Below are positions 11,575-23,275 of a stretch of 64,000 nucleotides of DNA, one piece after another. Every line of letters starts with the position of its first letter. Position 1 is the first letter of the stretch. The notes beneath the pieces were generated by a model, which saw only the letters and a program-made list of their open reading frames with translations, did no database searches and was not told the origin of the DNA. Position numbers and translations under genes: made by a program. The DNA is from Triticum aestivum (Eukaryota > Streptophyta > Magnoliopsida > Poales > Poaceae), in NCBI RefSeq assembly GCF_018294505.1, contig NC_057804.1, positions 255,386,989-255,450,988 on the forward strand, written 5' to 3'.

Positions 11575-14500
11575 TGTAACATCCCAAAATTCTAAATTTT
11601 GGAATGTTATATTAAATAGATAGTTTTGATTGATTGTTTGATTGATTGACTGAAAGTGAGTGAAATTCGAAACTTTTTGAAAGTTAAATGAGAGGGAATA
11701 AAATGACTTTCCCAAACTTTCATTTTGCTTTTATGATCTCAGTGAATTCAAATTCTTTTCATCACAAAACCCTGGAGTGAAGATGATATGACTTCTTCCA
11801 TTTATTTAAATGACAAGGGGTGTTGAAAATATTTGAATTTCATTTGAGAATATTTCCAATTCTGAAACTTTATGCAACTCAATGATTTTCATGAGCGAAG
11901 ATAAAATGACTTCTTCAAATTATATGAAATATGAGTTGGGAGTTTCAAAGAATTAATTTCAAAGTTCCTTTGAATTTATTTTTCAATTTGGAGTTATTTG
12001 AGTTTTATTCAAATTATTTTTCTCCAAAAATAAAATATACAAAAATTAGGGTAACATGATTCCCTACATCAGAAAATTGGAGAGAAATAAATTTGAATTC
12101 ATTTTGGTATTTTGAAAATGATTTTACTGGATTTTTCTAGAGCAGAAGCACTCTTTGTTTTATTTGAATTTGTGTGTATTTTATTTGAAGATAAAATAAT
12201 GTTCATGTTGTAGAAAATCTTTTTCTGAAAATTTTGATATATTATATGCCTATATAATATATTTATTTGTTTGGTTTTTTTTTGGTTGTCTGAAAATGAT
12301 TAAAAAAACAAAACAAAACAAAAATCTTCTCCTCTCGCCGACTGGGCCGGCCCAGCTCCTGCCAGGCCAAGGCCCAGCCCCGCGCGCCATCGCCACCGAC
12401 TCTGGGCGGAGTCCCGCCCGAGCACGCCGGCCGCCGCCGTCGCCGTGTCCGCCCAGGCCTCCGTGCCCCCTTGCCCACGCCACCTTGCCCCCCTGGCCCC
12501 CTTAAATACCGGAGCCCCAGGCCCCATTTTTTCTCCTCTGCCGCCGCCGGTGAGATCCGCACCCGCCAGCCGCTGCTGCCGCCGCCGAACTCCGCTGCCG
12601 CCGCCCGCCTCTCCGTCGACCCTCGTCGACACCACCACCGCACTCGCCGCTCCACGCTGCCCCTCCCCAGCTACTCCGCTCCCGCCGCCAACGCCCGGAG
12701 CCGTCGCCCCGTTCCTCGCCGCCGCCCGCCACCGCGGGAAGCCGCCGGAGTTCCGCCGCCGGTTTTCCGACGGAAAACCGCCCAACCGGTAAAACCCTAG
12801 TTCAGTTTTATTTTGGTACTTTTCTGTTAAGTTAGGTCTAGATCGTTTTTTGTTAGATTTATTTTATGGACGTTCATTAGTTAAGCCTCTGTAGTGGACT
12901 AATTCGTCGCTTATGCTTCTGTAGCGAACGTTCGTTTGATAGGATTTTCTTTTTATTTTAGTTTTCGGCCAAGGACCCGTTTGTGAATATTTTATTTACA
13001 GATTAGTCCCTATTTTTCAAACAACCATTACTTTTTACTCGTTTGTCCAAATTCAACGAAACCAACGCCCACTTCTTCGTTATGATCTCCTCTATCCAGT
13101 AATCCAACTCAAACATGTTTTTGAAAGTTTTAAAATTTGAATTAGATTAGATTTGTATTCACACTTCGTTTGATCATAACTTGAGTTTCGTAACTCCGAT
13201 TTAGTTGATTCTTTTTGCATATCGAAGCTCTTGACCTAAACTTTCTGATAAGGCCAAATTCACATAATTTTGGTACTGTTAGAAATGGTTGTAAGAGTTA
13301 TTTGCTTGTTTGCGAAGTTTACGATTTGTTTTCTTCGTTCTTTCCGATGCTTTTGAGTGATTGCTTATGTGTGGTTACTATTACTTGCTTATGACAGATT
13401 GAAGAGAGTGAGACGAATAGAACTATCAAGAGTTTTTGAGTGTGAATCATGTTCATTAACATTGCAGGCAAGTTCACACTTTGATCATACCTTTTCTCAT
13501 ACCCAATTTTTATTGCATTAGTTCAATCCTCAAACATTGCATGATTAGGATCTGAATTAAATTGTGGGTTTTGGGAAAGTAGTTGAGGTAGTACCTATTA
13601 CCTGTTTTATTTTCAAACCCCTGGGAGTTACTTCTACGTTTGCTTATTATGCCATGCTATGCTAGTAGACGTGGATTGGGTGAGTGTATCCATGACATAT
13701 GTGAGATTGTTGATTAATGGTTTATTTAAGGTGGCAACTTAAACACACATTTGGGTGGATTGAGGCACCTGGTTTCCATCAGGACTTGCCTGTTTTTCTT
13801 CGGACTGCCACCCAAGCTCAAAGGGATCATGAGATTATTCAAACTAGAAACTTCCGTGTGCAGCCACATGCTATTATGGGCTTTAGCATAGTTGACTAAG
13901 TCGTGCGAACTCTTACAGGGTGGACTAGCAGATGTAGGGGATGTAGGTTGGTACGGTCTACCCTTTATGTAAGGTGCGAGCGCTTCTGAAAGACTATGTC
14001 TCGGTCATCCATTTCTCAAACACCATGTAGTGCGAGAAACCAAACGGAGGCGATCGAGTCATGTGGGGAAAAGTGCGCAAACCTCTACAGAGTGTACAAA
14101 CTAATCATGATTAGCTGTGTCCCCGGTTAAGGACATCTTGAGTATCTAGTACTTGGATATCATATGAATCTCATCATGTTACTTGCAATTAATATTGTTG
14201 GGTTGTTAATGAGTACTTTTAATTGGGATTGAGGATGGTGTCAACCATTCTCAATGTTTCACAACCACCATGATAGTTAAATAAATTTATTTCTTTGCAG
14301 TAGGGAAAAATTGGCTTTACGCAAAAACAGTAACCATAGAGCCACCACCAGCCATATATGCATGTAGTGATAGCTTTTATTCATCATTGCTCTATGGTGT
14401 GAATTTGCCAGTACATTCAATGTACTGACCCTTTGTGGCTGCAACGTCTCATGTTGCAGGATCTTACGACAAGTAAGTGATACGTTAGGGTTACGATTCC

Positions 14501-14704
14501 TATACTCAACTTTGTCGTTGGTGTTAATGGGAATCCACAACCTTGTTGCTTCCGCTATTTTGGATTGAGGTAATAGTATTTACGCTACTTTATACATGTG
14601 ATTTACCTCTGTTATAAATCCTCGAGTATTGTGTGTGTCAGCATACCGATCCAGGGATGACACTTAAGCACAGAGACTTGATCCATTGGGGCCGGGTCGC
14701 TACA
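11575..14704 (+). repeat. 5' LTR of element E
   Basis: Begins TGTAACATCCCAAAATTC and ends GGGTCGCTACA. It contains a GC-rich island (about 12330-12790) with TTAAATACC at 12502-12510. Directly after the island a possible intron starts (GTAAAACCCTAG at 12789) and could end at TTGCAG (13467). Small Pro/Arg-rich ORFs in the island are not considered genes. Confidence 0.93.
12502..12510 (+). promoter_or_regulatory. TATA-like box in 5' LTR of element E
   Basis: TTAAATACC in a C-rich context, conserved at the same place in the 3' LTR (19346-19354) and, on the minus strand, in the LTR at 1-2665. Confidence 0.55.
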
Positions 14705-14707
14705 AGA

Positions 14708-14722
14708 TGGTATCAGAGCACA
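14708..14722 (+). other. Primer binding site of element E
   Basis: TGGTATCAGAGCACA begins four bases after the LTR end. TGGTATCAGAGC is the usual initiator methionine tRNA primer site of plant chromoviruses and many Copia elements. Confidence 0.85.
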
Positions 14723-15279
14723 TGTTGACTGTAGGACGTGACCCTAGAAACTGGCAAGCCCATAGGAAAGATTTTTCTCTACAACATTCTTTTCAAAAGG
14801 ATCTTTTACCTCTCTTCTCTTCTGAGCTTATTCAAACATTCCCTTTTAGTGAGACTATACCCCTTTCCCCTTTTTGACCACTCGAAGATTCGACTGATGA
14901 GACCACTCCAAGAAGTACAAGATATCGGACAACTAAGTCCACTTCGGGATGAAGAAGATTTTACCGTGCATCTGAATGATGGAAACTACAATGGTTGAAG
15001 ACTCTGAAGACTATGTGAATTTGAAGGCTCTGAAGAATTTCCAGATTTGTATGACCTAGGAAGGCTACTCTGATAGAGCTTGTCAGACTAAGGAAGTTGT
15101 CAATCCCCGAGATCAGGGTGTATCAAAGAAAGATTGGAACATGGAACATTAGAACTCAAAGTTTTGCCAAGAAAACCCCAAGAGATGAGATATCAACTAT
15201 GGAATGAAAGCTCATGGCAGTAACATGGGCATAGACACGGCTGATCATGGTGTTATTGCCCGCTTATGCTATTGTCACC
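14723..15279 (+). other. Untranslated leader of element E
   Basis: Leader between the primer site and the first coding trace. Short ORFs only; nothing recognisable seen. Confidence 0.5.
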
Positions 15280-15760
15280 GTGCAAAGTTAAGCATGCAGA
15301 TGCATGGAAGGATTAAATGGTAGAAGGCTGATGGAGCATCTATTAGCAAACGTTGGAGTTTTAAACCTTAGCTGGTGTATCACCAGGATCTGGAGAATTA
15401 CATCAGGAACCTTAAGATGGACATGCAGGAAGCCGTATTTGATCAAGAAGTATGTCGTGAAGAACTCAGGACCCAGAAGCTGCGAGTAGCCAAGCTGGAG
15501 GAGCTAAACCTTGAGATACCTGAGATTTGTCAGGAACTAAAGGACAATAGAACCATGGCTCATGCCAAGGATGTTGAAACCTAGAAGTTTGAAATGCAAC
15601 TCCGGAATATTAAAGGATGTCATGAGAGATTTCACGTCAACAGAGATGATCTGGCAAAAAGGACAAGCATGATTGGAAGAAGCCATCGGAGACATGACCA
15701 AGACTTGAAGAGTTTGATGACGTTGAGATCTATAGACCACTAGAAGACCCAACCCCTGTT
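15280..15760 (+). pseudogene. Coiled-coil leader ORF of element E, decayed
   Basis: The plus frame around 15375-15584 reads YHQDLENYIRNLKMDMQEAV...REELRTQKLRVAKLEEL..., a charged heptad-like stretch that should form a coiled coil. It is broken by stops (15582 and others) and frameshifts on both sides. I recall such a coiled-coil segment upstream of gag in Triticeae elements of this type; its function is unknown. It lies between the primer site and the gag remnant and is not translatable as one protein in this copy. Confidence 0.45.
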
Positions 15761-15917
15761 ACATACTTACGTTAGATGCGACGATTGTGAGCTGTCATTT
15801 GTTTGTTGTTTTTCCGACAGCCACAATAAAATCTGTCTTTTCCAAAACTCTTGTTTGTATGGTGTGCATCCCTCTCTATCTCTCTTATCCCACCCCAAAC
15901 CCATGGACCCATAGAGG

Positions 15918-16330
15918 ATGAATGGAGATGAACTCATATTATCTGGACCGATGAGTCAACTGGAGATGGACCAATGGATTCAGAACATGGAGGATCACAT
16001 GAAGAATAACCCTATAGCCGGAAAGGATAGGACCCAACATGCTCTACAGTGCTTTGAAAAGAGGTGCTGCTACTTGGTGGGGATGTACCAAAATATCAAT
16101 GGATGGCAAGGAGTAACCACTTGGAAGGAATTTAAGTTGACCTTGCTAAAGTCTCGATTTATGTCCCAGAAGTTGAAACCTTATGGAAGTGATATGAAGA
16201 AACCCTGTGCATACAAGCTTTGTGGAGAAATAGGGCACAACCATGAGGAAAACAAGGACGAATACCCTCATAAGCGGAGGATTACCAAAGGAGTTAGCCA
16301 AGGATCTCAGGGAACTTCGTTTGGAGATTG
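15918..16330 (+). pseudogene. gag remnant of element E
   Basis: Reads MNGDELILSGPMSQLEMDQW... with a retrotransposon gag-like stretch (TQHALQCFEKRCCYLVGMY, WKEFKLTLLKSRF). A damaged zinc knuckle (CAYKLCGEIGHNHEENKDEYP) keeps C-x4-C-G-x2-G-H, but the last Cys is gone. Gag packages element RNA into particles in the cytoplasm. The capsid region is short: about 50 residues separate the gag-like core from the knuckle. From about 16,300 the text changes to sequence that precedes integrase, so the deletion junction is here. A 149-codon frame is open but ends in the wrong frame for integrase. Confidence 0.65.
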
Positions 16331-17230
16331 TTCGCAAAGGTTTTGTTGCCGAATGGAAGTGGGATAAGCTTGGCATGGATTTCATTACCGGATTTCCCAG
16401 AACCTGAACAGGATATGATTCTATCTGGGTAGTAGTTGATTCGCTTGACCAAAGTGGCTCACTTTATCCCAGTGAAACCACCTATACAAGTGCGAAGTTG
16501 GCCAAGATATATTTGACCAGGATCGTATGTCTGCATGGAGTTCCGAGGACCATCGTATCAGATAGAGGAACACGGTTTACCTCAAAGTTTTGGAATCAGC
16601 TTCACCAGACTTTGGGTACTAGGCTAGAGTTCAGCACAGCCTTTCATCCGCAGACAGATGGATAAATCAAAAAAGTCAAATCAGATTCTGGAGGACATGT
16701 TGAGAGCGTGTGCGCTAGATTATGGATCTAGTAGGGATGATAATCCGCCTTACGCTGAGTCCTCATACAACAACAGTTACCAAGCTAGTTTGAAGATGAC
16801 CCCTTTTGAAGCTTTGTATGGGAAAAGGAGCCAGACACCATTAATATGGGATGAAGTTGGAGACCGTCAGTTGTTTGGACCAAATGTGATCAAGGAGTCC
16901 GAAGAGAATGTTAAGTTGATACGAGATAGACTGAAGGTAGCTCAGTCCAGGCAGAAGAGTTATGCAGACTCAAAAACGCAAGGAGGTAGTCTATGAAATT
17001 GGAGACAGAACATGTCTTCGTGTGTCCCCTCTGCGAGGAGTTAAACTATTTGGAGTTAAGGGAAAGTCAGCCCAAGATTTGTAGGACCATACCGAGTTTT
17101 GGAGCATATGGGAGAAGTGACCAACAAGTTGGAGTCACCCGAAGGACTGTCAGGAGTTCATGATGTGTTTCACGTTTCCAGTTGAAGAAGTGCCATGCAG
17201 AGATGGTCAATATTCCCCTGTAAGGACGCT
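16331..17230 (+). pseudogene. Integrase remnant of element E
   Basis: In shifting plus frames one can read WDKLGMDFITGFPRT, then a stop, then WVVVDSL..., HGVPRTIVSDRGTRFTSKFW and FHPQTDG. These are the catalytic core of a Gypsy integrase with the D, D and following motifs. From 16658 an open stretch gives SSYNNSYQASLKMTPFEALYGK..., the end of the core, then the C-terminal region to about 17,230. Integrase inserts the cDNA into nuclear DNA. Several stops and frameshifts are present, so it is dead. The zinc-binding N-terminal part is not seen and may have gone with the internal deletion. Confidence 0.75.
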
Positions 17231-18394
17231 TGACCCTAGAAAGGATAATGATGTTCCACGAAGTGGAGTATGGACTTCATAAGTATAAGTTTTTATCTCG
17301 GTATATGGGATATTCCACAAGGATGAAAAGATGAATTACTATTGGATATAAAGGAGGTATAATGTTGGTAATACGGAGCAAGTGTGACTCTATGATGTGT
17401 CTGGGTAATCACGTATTAGTTTGGTGCAAATATAAGAAAAGAGACAGTACAATTGGATGGATTTTAAGTATGCCAGGAAGTTGGATGTTGGGATAATGAT
17501 CAGTTGCCCAGATGATGTGCTCAAGGTTTACAAGTGAAGAGATGGGCCATAACCCACAGGCCCCAGGACCTGCCAAGGAGTAAGCACACTCTCGCTGAAG
17601 GAAAAACCTTGGAAGAAGTTATGATTTTATCAACAAACGATTTTAGAGGAGCAACGCAAAACCTGAGAGATGTGAAGAAACGATAGATGTTTGTTTGGCT
17701 TGCAGAATCAATGGATTATCCGAACTTGGTTCATCGACAAGAGAAATACTGCAATGCTTGTGAGGATGACCGAGTGTTAGCATGCGAGCTTCGCTAAACC
17801 GTATACAAGGTAATGATTTGGGTGTGGGATGGATTGATCACCATACCGACTTACTCATATTATTCGTCTTGTTATATCGGATGGTAAATCTGAGTGACTT
17901 ACCTATAGTAGAGAGACGATGATCAAAACCCTGTTTAAACCATAGAGTGGTATAAGAATTTTTCCCTTGTACAAGGCAGCTTTTGCCAACCGTAGGTTAT
18001 ACGGTGAGGAACAACCGGACTCATTTCCTGCAGGAGAAACCATAAATGGTTGACCACCATGAGATATCGATAGCTAATTAGTATTGGCGCCAGACCCGTC
18101 AGCTAAGAAGACCCAGTCTCGGAATAACCTTGCCAAGAGGAAAGGACAAAAGTATTGAGGAAAAGGTTATGCCACTACCGGAAGAGCCAGAGGAGGAATT
18201 ATACTGAAGATCTTAGAAGACCGACACTGTCAACAATAAGGATGGAGTATATGAGTTTTGATGGAACCGTAACCACGCTTCTAAGGGTGGTAGCACCCCA
18301 GACCCCGGAGATGATCGATGGATTTTGAGAAGACCCCCAAACCCTAACCTTTTTCTTTCTAGCCTCTCCGAATCTCGAGGACGAGATTCCTCTT
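17231..18394 (+). other. 3' untranslated region of element E
   Basis: Between the integrase remnant and the polypurine tract. No ORF above 60 codons with a recognisable motif. The last bases (cgaggacgagattcctcttaag) are the usual run-in to the 3' LTR of this class. Confidence 0.5.
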
Positions 18395-18408
18395 AAGGGT
18401 GGTAGTTT
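18395..18408 (+). other. Polypurine tract of element E
   Basis: AAGGGTGGTAGTTT directly precedes the 3' LTR. Plus-strand synthesis would start here; the tract is imperfect. Confidence 0.55.
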
Positions 18409-21400
18409 TGTAACATTCCAAAATTCTAAATTTTGGAATGTTATATTAAATAGATAGTTTTGATTGATTGTTTGATTGATTGACTGAAAGTGAGTGAAAT
18501 TCGAAACTTTTTGAAAGTTAAATGAGAGGGAATAAAAGGACTTTCCCAAACTTTCATTTTGCTTTTATGATCTCAGTGAATTCAAATTCTTTTCATCACA
18601 AAACCCTGGAGTGAAGATGATATGACTTCTTCCATTTATTTAAATGACATGGGGTGTTGAAAATATTTGAATTTCATTTGAGAATATTTCCAATTCTGAA
18701 ACTTTATGCAACTCAATTATTTTCACGAGCGAAGATAAAATGACTTCTTCAAATTATATGAAATATGAGTTGGGAGTTTCAAAGAATTAAATTCAAAGTT
18801 CCTTTGAATTTATTTTTCAATTTGGAGTTATTTGAGTTTTATTCAAATTATTTTTCTCCAAAAATAAAATATAAAGAAATTAGGGTAACATGATTCCCTA
18901 CATCAGAAAATTGGAGAGAAATAAATTTGAATTCATTTTGGTATTTTAAAAATGATTTTACTGGATTTTTCTAGAGCAGAAGCACTCTTTGTTTTATTTG
19001 AATTTGTGAGTATTTTATTTGAAGATAAAATAATGTTCATGTTGTAGAAAATCTATTTCTGAAAATTTTGATATATTATATGCCTATATAATATATTTAT
19101 TTGTTTGGTTTTATTATTATTATTTTTGGTTGTCTGAAAATGTTTAAAAAACAAAACAAAACAAAAAATCTTCTCCTCTCGCCGACTGGGCCGGCCCAGC
19201 TCCTGCCAAGCCAAGGCCCAGCCCCGCGCGCCATCGCCATCGACTCAGGGCGGAGTTCCGCCCGATCACGCCGACCGCCGCCGCCGCCGTGTCCGCCCCG
19301 GCCTCCGTGCCCCCTTGCCCACGCCACCTTGCCCCCCTGGCCCCCTTAAATACCGGAGCCCCAGGCCCCATTTTTTCTCCTCCGCCGCTGCCGGTGAGAT
19401 CCGCACCCGCCAGCCGCCGCCGCCGCCGCCGAACTCCGCTGCCGCCGCCCGCCTCTCCATCAACCCTCATCGACACCACCACCGCACTCGCCGCTCCACG
19501 CCGCCCCTCCCCAGCTACTCTGCTCCCGCCGCCAACGCCAGAGCCGTCGCCCCATTCCTCGTCGACACCCGCCGCCGCGGGAAGCCGCCGGAGTTCCGCC
19601 ACCGGTTTTTTGACGGAAAACCGCCCCAAACGGTAAAACCCTAGTTTAGTTTTATTTCGGTACTTTTCTGTTAAGTTACGTCTAGATCGTTTTTTTGTTA
19701 GATTTATTTTATGGACGTTCATTAGTTAAGCCTCTGTAGTGGACGAATTCGTCGCTTATGCTTCTATAGCGAAAGTTCATTCGATAGGATTTTCTTTTTA
19801 TTTTAGTTTTTGGCCAGGGACCCATTTGTGAATATTTTATTTATAGATTAGTCCCTGTTTTTCAAACAACCATTACTTTTTACTCATTTGTCCAAATTCA
19901 ACGAAACCAACGCCCACTTCTTCGTTATGATCTCCTCTATCCAGTAATCCAACTCAAACATGTTTTTGAAAGTTTTAAAATTTGAATTAGATTAGATTTG
20001 TATTCAAACTTCGTTTGATCATAACTTGAGTTTCGTAACTCTGATTTAGTTGATTCTTTTTGCAAATCGAAGCTCTTGACCTAAACTTTCTGATAAGGCC
20101 AAATTCACATAATTTTGGTACTGTTAGAAATGGTTTTCTGTTGTAAGATTTATTTGCTTGTTTTCGAAGTTTTACGATTTGTTTTCTTCGTTCTTTCCGA
20201 TGCTTTTGAGTGATTGTTTATGCGTGGTTACTATTACTTGCTCACGATAGATTGACCAGAGTGAGATGAATAGAACTATCAAGAGTTTTTGAGTGCGAAT
20301 CATCTTCATCAACATTGCAGGCAAGTTCACACTTTGATCATACCTTTTCTCATACCCAGTTTTTATTACATTAGTTCAATCCTCAAACATTGCATGATTA
20401 GGATCTGAATTAAATTGTGGGTTTTGGGAAAGTAGTTGAGGTAGTACCTATTACCTGTTTTATTTTCAAACCCCTGGGAGCTACTTCTACGTTTGCCTAT
20501 TATGCCATGCTATGCTAGTAGACGTGGATTGGGTGAGTGTATCCATGACAGATGTGAGATTGTTGATTAATGGTTTATTTAAGGTGGCAACTTAAACACA
20601 AATCTGGGTGGATTGAGGCACCTGGTTTCCATCAGGACTTGCCTGTGTTTCTTCGGACCGCCACCCAGGCTCAAAGGGATCATGAGATTATTCAAACTAG
20701 AAACTTCCGTGTGCAGCCACATGCTATTATGGGCTCTAGCATAGTTGACTAAGTCGTGCGAACTCTTACAGGGTGGACTAGCAGATGTAGGGGATGTAGG
20801 TTGGTACGGTCTACCCTTTACGTAAGGTGCGAGCGCTTCTGAAAGACTATGTCTCAGTCATCCATTTCTCAAACACCATGTAGTGCGAGAAACCAAACAG
20901 AGGCGATCGAGTAATGTGGGGAAAAGTGCACAAACCTCTGCAGAGTGTACAAACTAATCATGATTAGTCGTGTCCCCGGTTAAGGACATCTTGAGTATCT
21001 AGTACTTGGATATCATATGAATCTCATCATGTTACTTGTAATTAATATTGTTGGGTTGTTAATGAGTACTTTTAATTGGGATTGAGGATGTTGTCAACCA
21101 TTCTAATTTATTTCTTTGCAGTAGGGAAAAATTGGCTTTACGCAAAAACAGTAACCATAGAGCCTCCACCAGCCATATATGCATGTAGTGATAGCTTTTA
21201 TTCATCATTGCTCTATGGTGTGAATTTGCCAGTACATTCAATGTATTGACCCTTTGTGGCTGCAACGTCTCATGTTGCAGGATCTTATGACGAGTAAGTG
21301 ATACGTTAGGGTTACGATTCCTATACTCAACTTTGCCGTTGGTGTTAATGGGAATCCACAACCTTGTTGCTTCCGCTATTTTGGATTGAGGTAATAGTAT

Positions 21401-21525
21401 TTATGCTACTTTATACATGTGATTTACCTCTGTTATAAACCCTCGAGTACTGTGTGTGTCAGCATACCGATCCAGGGATGACACTTAAGCACAGAGACTT
21501 GATCCATTCGGGTCGGGTCGCTACA
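18409..21525 (+). repeat. 3' LTR of element E
   Basis: 3117 bp, begins TGTAACATTCC and ends GGGTCGCTACA. It matches the 5' LTR throughout, with small substitutions and a few indels; for example about 40 bp near 14256 of the 5' LTR are missing near 21104. The GC-rich island is at about 19170-19640 and the TATA-like box at 19346-19354. The possible intron is also present (GT at 19633, CAG ending 20320). Confidence 0.93.
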
Positions 21526-21530
21526 GCGAG
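21526..21530 (+). repeat. Target-site duplication GCGAG (right)
   Basis: Second copy of the GCGAG at 11570-11574, bounding element E. Confidence 0.93.
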
Positions 21531-21664
21531 CTCGTCGACTTCCTCCGTGAGAATCGGGATATGTTTGCATGGTCCCCCAAACACATGTCGGTTATTCTGA
21601 GGAAGTACACCGAGCACAAACCCCACGTCTGCAAGGATACCAAGCCTATCCAACAGCCTCTACG
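21531..21664 (+). pseudogene. Old Gypsy pol fragment, right half
   Basis: Reads ELVDFLRENRDMFAWSPKHM...EHKPHVCKDTKPIQQPLRAT, the stretch just before the reverse transcriptase in Tat-lineage pol. Tat1 has ELVDFLRENRDIFAWSPKDM at the equivalent place (about 50225-50285). It continues the fragment at 11303-11569. It is cut at 21664/21665 by the LTR of the second Sabrina-like copy. Only this N-terminal linker survives; no polymerase motif is left. Confidence 0.75.
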
Positions 21665-22641
21665 TGCTACTTCTTGAGCTTGCGTCGGTCTTTCCCTTGA
21701 AGAGGAAAGGGTGATGCAACAAAGTAGAGATAAGTATTTCCCTCAGTTAAGAACCAAGGTATCAATCTAGTAGGAGGAACACACAAGTCTCGAATGATAG
21801 CACCTGCAAAAACAAACAAATACTTGCACCCAACGCGATAAAGGGGTTGTCAATCCCTTCACGGTTACTTGCGAGGATGAGATCTGATAGAGATAGGTAT
21901 AAAAGATAAAAAAAGTGCAAAATGAAGTAAACGTAAATAGATTGCAGCAAGGTGTTTTGGTCTTTTTGGTTTTATAGATCTGAAAATAATATGATAAGAA
22001 TAGACCTGGGGGCCATAGTTTTCACTAGAGGATTCTCTCTTGAAAGAACGCCTATGGTGGCTAAACAAATTACTGTTGAGCAATTGATAGAAAAGCGCAA
22101 AGTTATGATGATATCTAAGGCAATGATCATGAATATAGGCATCACGTCCATGACAAGTAGACCGACTCCTGCCTGCATCTACTACTATTACTCCACACAT
22201 CGGCCGCTATCCATCATGCATCTAGTGTATTAAGTTAACAAGAACGGAGTAACGCCTTAAGCAAGATGACATGATGTAGAGGGACAGATCCAATCAATAT
22301 GAAATAAACCCCGTCTTTTTTTCGTAATTGCAACAACACAAATACGTGCCTCGCTACCCCTTCTGTCCCTAGGTGAGGACATCGCAAGATTGAACCCATC
22401 ACAAAGCACCTCTCCCATTGCAAGAAAAATCAATCTAGTTGGCCAAACCAAATTAATAGATCAGAGAGAAATACAAAGCTATCTTAATCATGCATAAAAG
22501 AGTTCAAAGAAGACTCAAATAATATCCATCGATAATATGATCACAAATCTGCAATTCATCAGATCTCAACAAATGCATCGCAAAATAAGATTGCATCGAA
22601 TAGATCTCCAAGAACATCAAGGAGAACATTGTATTGAAGAT

Positions 22642-22644
<3 letters not shown>

Positions 22645-22684
<40 letters not shown>
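22645..22684. repeat. (AG)n microsatellite
   Basis: About 20 AG units inside the LTR of element B, absent at the matching place of element A, where only a short aagagagagaaga is present (about 7400). Confidence 0.95.
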
Positions 22685-22687
<3 letters not shown>

Positions 22688-22911
22688 CCATCTAGCTACT
22701 AGCTATGGACCCATAGGTTTGTGGTAAACTACTCACACATCATCGGTAGGGCAGCAATGTTAATGTAGAGGCCCTCCATGATCGAAGCCCCCTCCGACAG
22801 AGTACCGGAACAGGTCTCTGGATGGGATCTCATGAGGACAGAAACTTGCGGCGGCGGAAAAGTATTTTTGGTGTGCCCTCTGGTATACGGGGAAAGTTTC
22901 GGAATTTATAG

Positions 22912-22922
22912 AGCTGGGATTA
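22912..22922 (-). promoter_or_regulatory. TATA box in LTR of element B
   Basis: CTATAAATTCC on the minus strand at the position equivalent to the TATA box of element A. Confidence 0.5.
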
Positions 22923-23275
22923 GGGTTGGAGGAGCTCCATGGGGCCACAACCCCCTGGAGGCGCCACCCTAGGGCACAGCCTCCTGGCTTGTGGCCACCT
23001 CATGGCTCCTATGGCCTCCTCCCGAAGCTTCATGGATGTCTTATTCTCCAAGAAAAATCATCAAAAAGTTTTGTTCCATTTGGACTCAGTTTGGTATTGA
23101 TTTTCTGTAAAAGACAAAAACAAGGGGAAAATAACAACTGGCACTGGGCACTAGGTTAATAGGTTAGTTACAAAATATGGTATCAATTAGCATAATAATG
23201 CATATAAAACATCCAAGATGGATAATATAATAGCATGGAACAATCAAAAAGTATAGATACGTTGGAGACGGATCA

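Larger units (their letters stand above)
11575..21525 (+). mobile_element. Complete Gypsy element E, internally deleted (9951 bp)
   Basis: It has two LTRs (3130 and 3117 bp), a methionine-tRNA type primer site, a polypurine tract and a perfect 5-bp duplication. The internal region is only 3.7 kb: leader, gag remnant and integrase remnant. The gag text passes almost directly into integrase text near 16,335, so protease, reverse transcriptase and RNase H are missing. The integrase wording (DFITGFP, IVSDRGTRF, FHPQTDG) points to the chromovirus side of Gypsy, probably Tekay-like. LTRs make up 63% of the element. It cannot move by itself; the good match between its LTRs suggests it was mobilised in trans and inserted relatively recently. 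Confidence 0.9.
21665..23275 (-). mobile_element. 3' LTR of Sabrina-like element B
   Basis: 1611 bp on the minus strand, with its 5' terminus at 23275 (TGATCCGTCTCCAACGTATC, one base off the usual TGATACG) and its end at 21665 (...AAGAAGTAGCA). A polypurine tract adjoins it at 23277-23290, so this is the 3' LTR. It aligns with 6414-7992. A TATA box (CTATAAATTCC, minus) lies at 22912-22922. Confidence 0.85.

Noticed and set aside
12263..12800. Overlapping Pro/Ala/Arg-rich ORFs on both strands, also at 19144-19722 and 1804-2164
   Set aside because: Several frames are open at once because the island is GC-rich. No frame is conserved as a protein between the LTR copies.
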